A stretch of DNA of 14,926 bases from Alphaproteobacteria bacterium UBA6062 (GTDB taxonomy: Bacteria; Pseudomonadota; Alphaproteobacteria; Sneathiellales; Sneathiellaceae), in NCBI GenBank assembly GCA_002428885.1, contig DIYE01000264.1, forward strand, positions 1-14,926. Direction: 5' to 3'. The translations under genes were made by a program, and so were the position numbers. Below are positions 12,946 to 14,926 of the stretch, in pieces. The notes under the pieces are model-generated. The model was not told where the DNA came from. It searched no databases and worked only from the letters and a program-made list of their open reading frames with translations. Every line of letters starts with the position of its first letter. The stretch's first letter is position 1.

Positions 12946-14181
12946 ATGACAAGTGATTCCGTAAGCGATATAACCACCTCCAAATGGACGTCCGTAACTT
13001 TTCTCGCCCTGGCAGAAGTTTTGGCCCTGTCTCTCTGGTTTTCGGCAACGGCTCTGATACCGGATTTAAGAGCAGAGTTTGATCTCAGTGATGCACAAGC
13101 TTCCTTATTTTCCAGCAGCGTTTCCATCGGCTTCGTCATCGGAACTTTTATCAGTGCTCTATTCAGCCTGGCCGACAGGATATCTCCGCGCTTTCTATTT
13201 ACGATTTGTGTAATAGCAGCCGCCCTTGCCAACTGTGTCATTCTAGTCCTGGATCCGACTTCGATTGCCCCACTGTTCTTTCGTCTTCTGACCGGGATGG
13301 CCATGGCCGGCATCTACCCTGTCGGCATGAAAATGATGGCGACCTGGGCCAGGGGCGACGCCGGCCTGTTGGTCGGCTTACTGGTTGGTGCTCTCACCCT
13401 GGGAAGCGCTATGCCACATCTCCTGAACATCTTCCAGGTAGACTGGCTTGACTGGCGTTTTACGTTGCTCGGCAGTTCCGGACTAGCCTTGATATCAGCC
13501 CTGCTTGTGCAGTTTGTCAGGCTTGGCAGCCCCATCCCGAAGGCACCACCTTTTGAGTTTTCCCTCGCTCTGGAAGCGTGGCGAAACAAGGCCATTCGGC
13601 TTGCCAATTTCGGATATTTCGGCCATATGTGGGAACTCTATGCCATGTGGGCGTGGATCGGCATTTTCCTGCTCGGCAGCTTTCAGTTGGCCGGATATGA
13701 TGAGGCCTCTCTTTACGCCAATCTCACGACCTTCGCGACCATTGGAATCGGTGCCATTGGTAGTCTCTTTGCAGGGCGGCTGGCAGATCGTTTGGGACGG
13801 ACGACCGTGACAATGTCTGCCATGCTGGTCAGCGGCAGTTGCGCTGCCTTAATCGGCCTCTTCTATGGAAGCTCCCCGGCTATCCTGATTTTAATCTGTC
13901 TGGTCTGGGGTCTGTCGGTGATTGCCGACTCGGCGCAGTTCTCAACCTGCATCATTGAACTGAGCCCCGCCAATATGATCGGAACCATGCTGACCATTCA
14001 AACTTGTACCGGCTTCCTGATCAGCCTGGCAACCATCCATCTGGTTCCCGTGGTTGCGTCCAGCGCCGGTTGGGAGTTCGCCTTCCTGCCGCTGGCTATC
14101 GGCCCGCTTTTAGGAACCTATGCCATGTGGCGGCTAAGATACCATCCCGAAGCGTACAGACTCGCAGGCGGGAAAAAATAA
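12946..14181 (+). CDS. Major facilitator superfamily transporter
   Basis: A 411-aa inner-membrane protein with about 12 hydrophobic helices in two halves. Between helices 2 and 3 there is FSLADRISPRFLF in the place of the MFS loop signature, and the second half repeats it as FAGRLADRLGRTTV. Helices 4-5 contain RLLTGMAMAGIYPVGMKMM and LLVGALTLGSAMPHL, conserved in a widespread but uncharacterised MFS group of Proteobacteria. The substrate cannot be predicted; drug efflux or small-molecule uptake are equally possible. No Shine-Dalgarno is evident before the ATG at 12946, but the first helix starts about residue 15, which supports this start. It stands alone, divergent from speD by 214 nt and converging with the nuclease gene 13 nt on. 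Confidence 0.88.
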   Translation: MTSDSVSDITTSKWTSVTFLALAEVLALSLWFSATALIPDLRAEFDLSDAQASLFSSSVSIGFVIGTFISALFSLADRISPRFLFTICVIAAALANCVILVLDPTSIAPLFFRLLTGMAMAGIYPVGMKMMATWARGDAGLLVGLLVGALTLGSAMPHLLNIFQVDWLDWRFTLLGSSGLALISALLVQFVRLGSPIPKAPPFEFSLALEAWRNKAIRLANFGYFGHMWELYAMWAWIGIFLLGSFQLAGYDEASLYANLTTFATIGIGAIGSLFAGRLADRLGRTTVTMSAMLVSGSCAALIGLFYGSSPAILILICLVWGLSVIADSAQFSTCIIELSPANMIGTMLTIQTCTGFLISLATIHLVPVVASSAGWEFAFLPLAIGPLLGTYAMWRLRYHPEAYRLAGGKK

Positions 14182-14194
14182 CCGGACCGTATAC

Positions 14195-14629
14195 TCAACG
14201 GCACCAGCTTTGCCTGGCCCTTCCCTGATAACGCCTTGCCAAACCTTCATCGGCCATCATTTTGGAAACAGACCCGCCATCGGCTTTGGAAACACTGGCT
14301 AGGATACGGCCATATTTTTCGCGTACCACATCCGAAAGCATGATCTTCTGGCCAAGGATCGCCTGCTTCAGAAAATCCCGGGCCTGCCTGGCCTTCTGTC
14401 GCTCCACTTCACATTTTCCGCGGATCTCAGGCGCATCAATCCCGCGAATGCGAACCTTTGCCTGTACATATTGTCCCGGCCATAAGGCGATCTCAGCCGT
14501 CAGGCTGTCCCCGTCATAAACATCTGTTACCTGTCCCCAATAGAGGTTATCCGAAACATCCGCCGCGACCATCGCCACGGGAAAGAACAGTGCAACAGCA
14601 AACACAACCATAAACTTTTTAATTTTCAT
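14195..14629 (-). CDS. Secreted thermonuclease (SNase-like) protein
   Basis: A 144-aa protein with an N-terminal signal peptide (residues 1-23, probable cleavage after AMVAA) and a staphylococcal-nuclease-like OB fold. The catalytic set is complete: Asp39 and Asp41 in VYDGDSL, Arg60 and Asp65 in VRIRGIDAPE, Glu68, and Arg108 in KYGRILA, matching Arg35, Asp40, Glu43 and Arg87 of micrococcal nuclease. It should be exported to the periplasm or medium and hydrolyse DNA or RNA, with calcium. Such short SNase proteins are common in Alphaproteobacteria. No clear ribosome binding site precedes the ATG. It converges with the MFS gene and is divergent from the exported protein at 14751. Confidence 0.9.
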   Translation of the reverse strand: MKIKKFMVVFAVALFFPVAMVAADVSDNLYWGQVTDVYDGDSLTAEIALWPGQYVQAKVRIRGIDAPEIRGKCEVERQKARQARDFLKQAILGQKIMLSDVVREKYGRILASVSKADGGSVSKMMADEGLARRYQGRARQSWCR

Positions 14630-14750
14630 AATTGCTACTTATAAGTTAAATTATCTGATTTCAAGACCTGATGATCCGGATTTCCTTTCGTCTCTATCCG
14701 CTAATCTGGTATGCCTTTCCTGTATCAGTTCAGTGGCAGATGAGGCCCTT

Positions 14751-14926
14751 ATGAAATTCCTGACAATTGCGACATCCCTCTTTCTCATGGTTTTGACCAC
14801 AGGAACGGCTCTGTCCCAAATCAAACAGGATCGCTATGTCGGCTATTACTATCCGGCACCCCAGCAGATTGAAGTCTATTGCGCACGCGTGCCTCAATTG
14901 CCGGAGGTCAACAAAAAGCGGCGGGT
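14751..14926 (+). CDS. Exported protein of unknown function, 3' end outside window
   Basis: The first 58 codons of a gene cut by the window edge. ATG at 14751 follows GAGG (14742-14745) with a 5-nt gap. Residues 1-22 form a typical signal peptide (MKFLTIATSLFLMVLTTG, then TALSQ). The mature start contains YVGYYYPAPQQIEVYCAR, a tyrosine-rich motif I associate with a conserved alphaproteobacterial exported family of unknown role. No function is assigned. Confidence 0.7.
   Translation, partial: MKFLTIATSLFLMVLTTGTALSQIKQDRYVGYYYPAPQQIEVYCARVPQLPEVNKKRR

Overview
The window looks like chromosomal DNA of an alphaproteobacterium, probably a free-living or marine lineage. The evidence is a moderate base composition, the many Alphaproteobacteria-like protein families and the loosely packed gene order. 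I cannot name the genus. There is no phage, plasmid, insertion-sequence or CRISPR signature. Most genes are housekeeping or metabolic.

Left part (1-4200): a strong leftward promoter of stable-RNA type reads out of the window. It is followed by an RssA-type patatin phospholipase and two small membrane-anchored proteins. The second of these collides tail to tail with a two-CBS-domain protein. Next come a short RsmI-type 16S rRNA methyltransferase and a LysR regulator, both on the minus strand.

Middle (4200-7200): the LysR gene is divergent from an acyl-CoA dehydrogenase of the ACAD10/11 type, which ends in a clear terminator. A bacterioferritin-associated ferredoxin (bfd) follows, with a sigma70-like promoter flanked by Fur-like boxes. 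From about 5,990 to 6,620 lies an AT-rich stretch with no recognised gene. It is unusually dense in hairpins and palindromes and ends in an intrinsic-terminator-like hairpin. It leads to an unrecognised small ORF that overlaps a PilZ (c-di-GMP receptor) gene.

Right part (7200-14926): a GT1-type glycosyltransferase is divergent from a PLP enzyme of the D-serine dehydratase/D-threonine aldolase fold. This is followed by a tandem glycine riboswitch, a Shine-Dalgarno-masking hairpin and an iron-sulfur L-serine ammonia-lyase (sdaA). This block is the most coherent functional story in the window: glycine or serine surplus would be sensed by RNA and drained to pyruvate. The spermidine genes speD-speE are translationally coupled on the minus strand and converge on sdaA. 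An MFS transporter, a secreted thermonuclease-like protein and the start of an exported protein of unknown function complete the window.

No clearly new multi-gene system was found. The best candidates for a second look are the riboswitch-sdaA arrangement, the structured non-coding region at 6126-6469 and the atypical RsmI.
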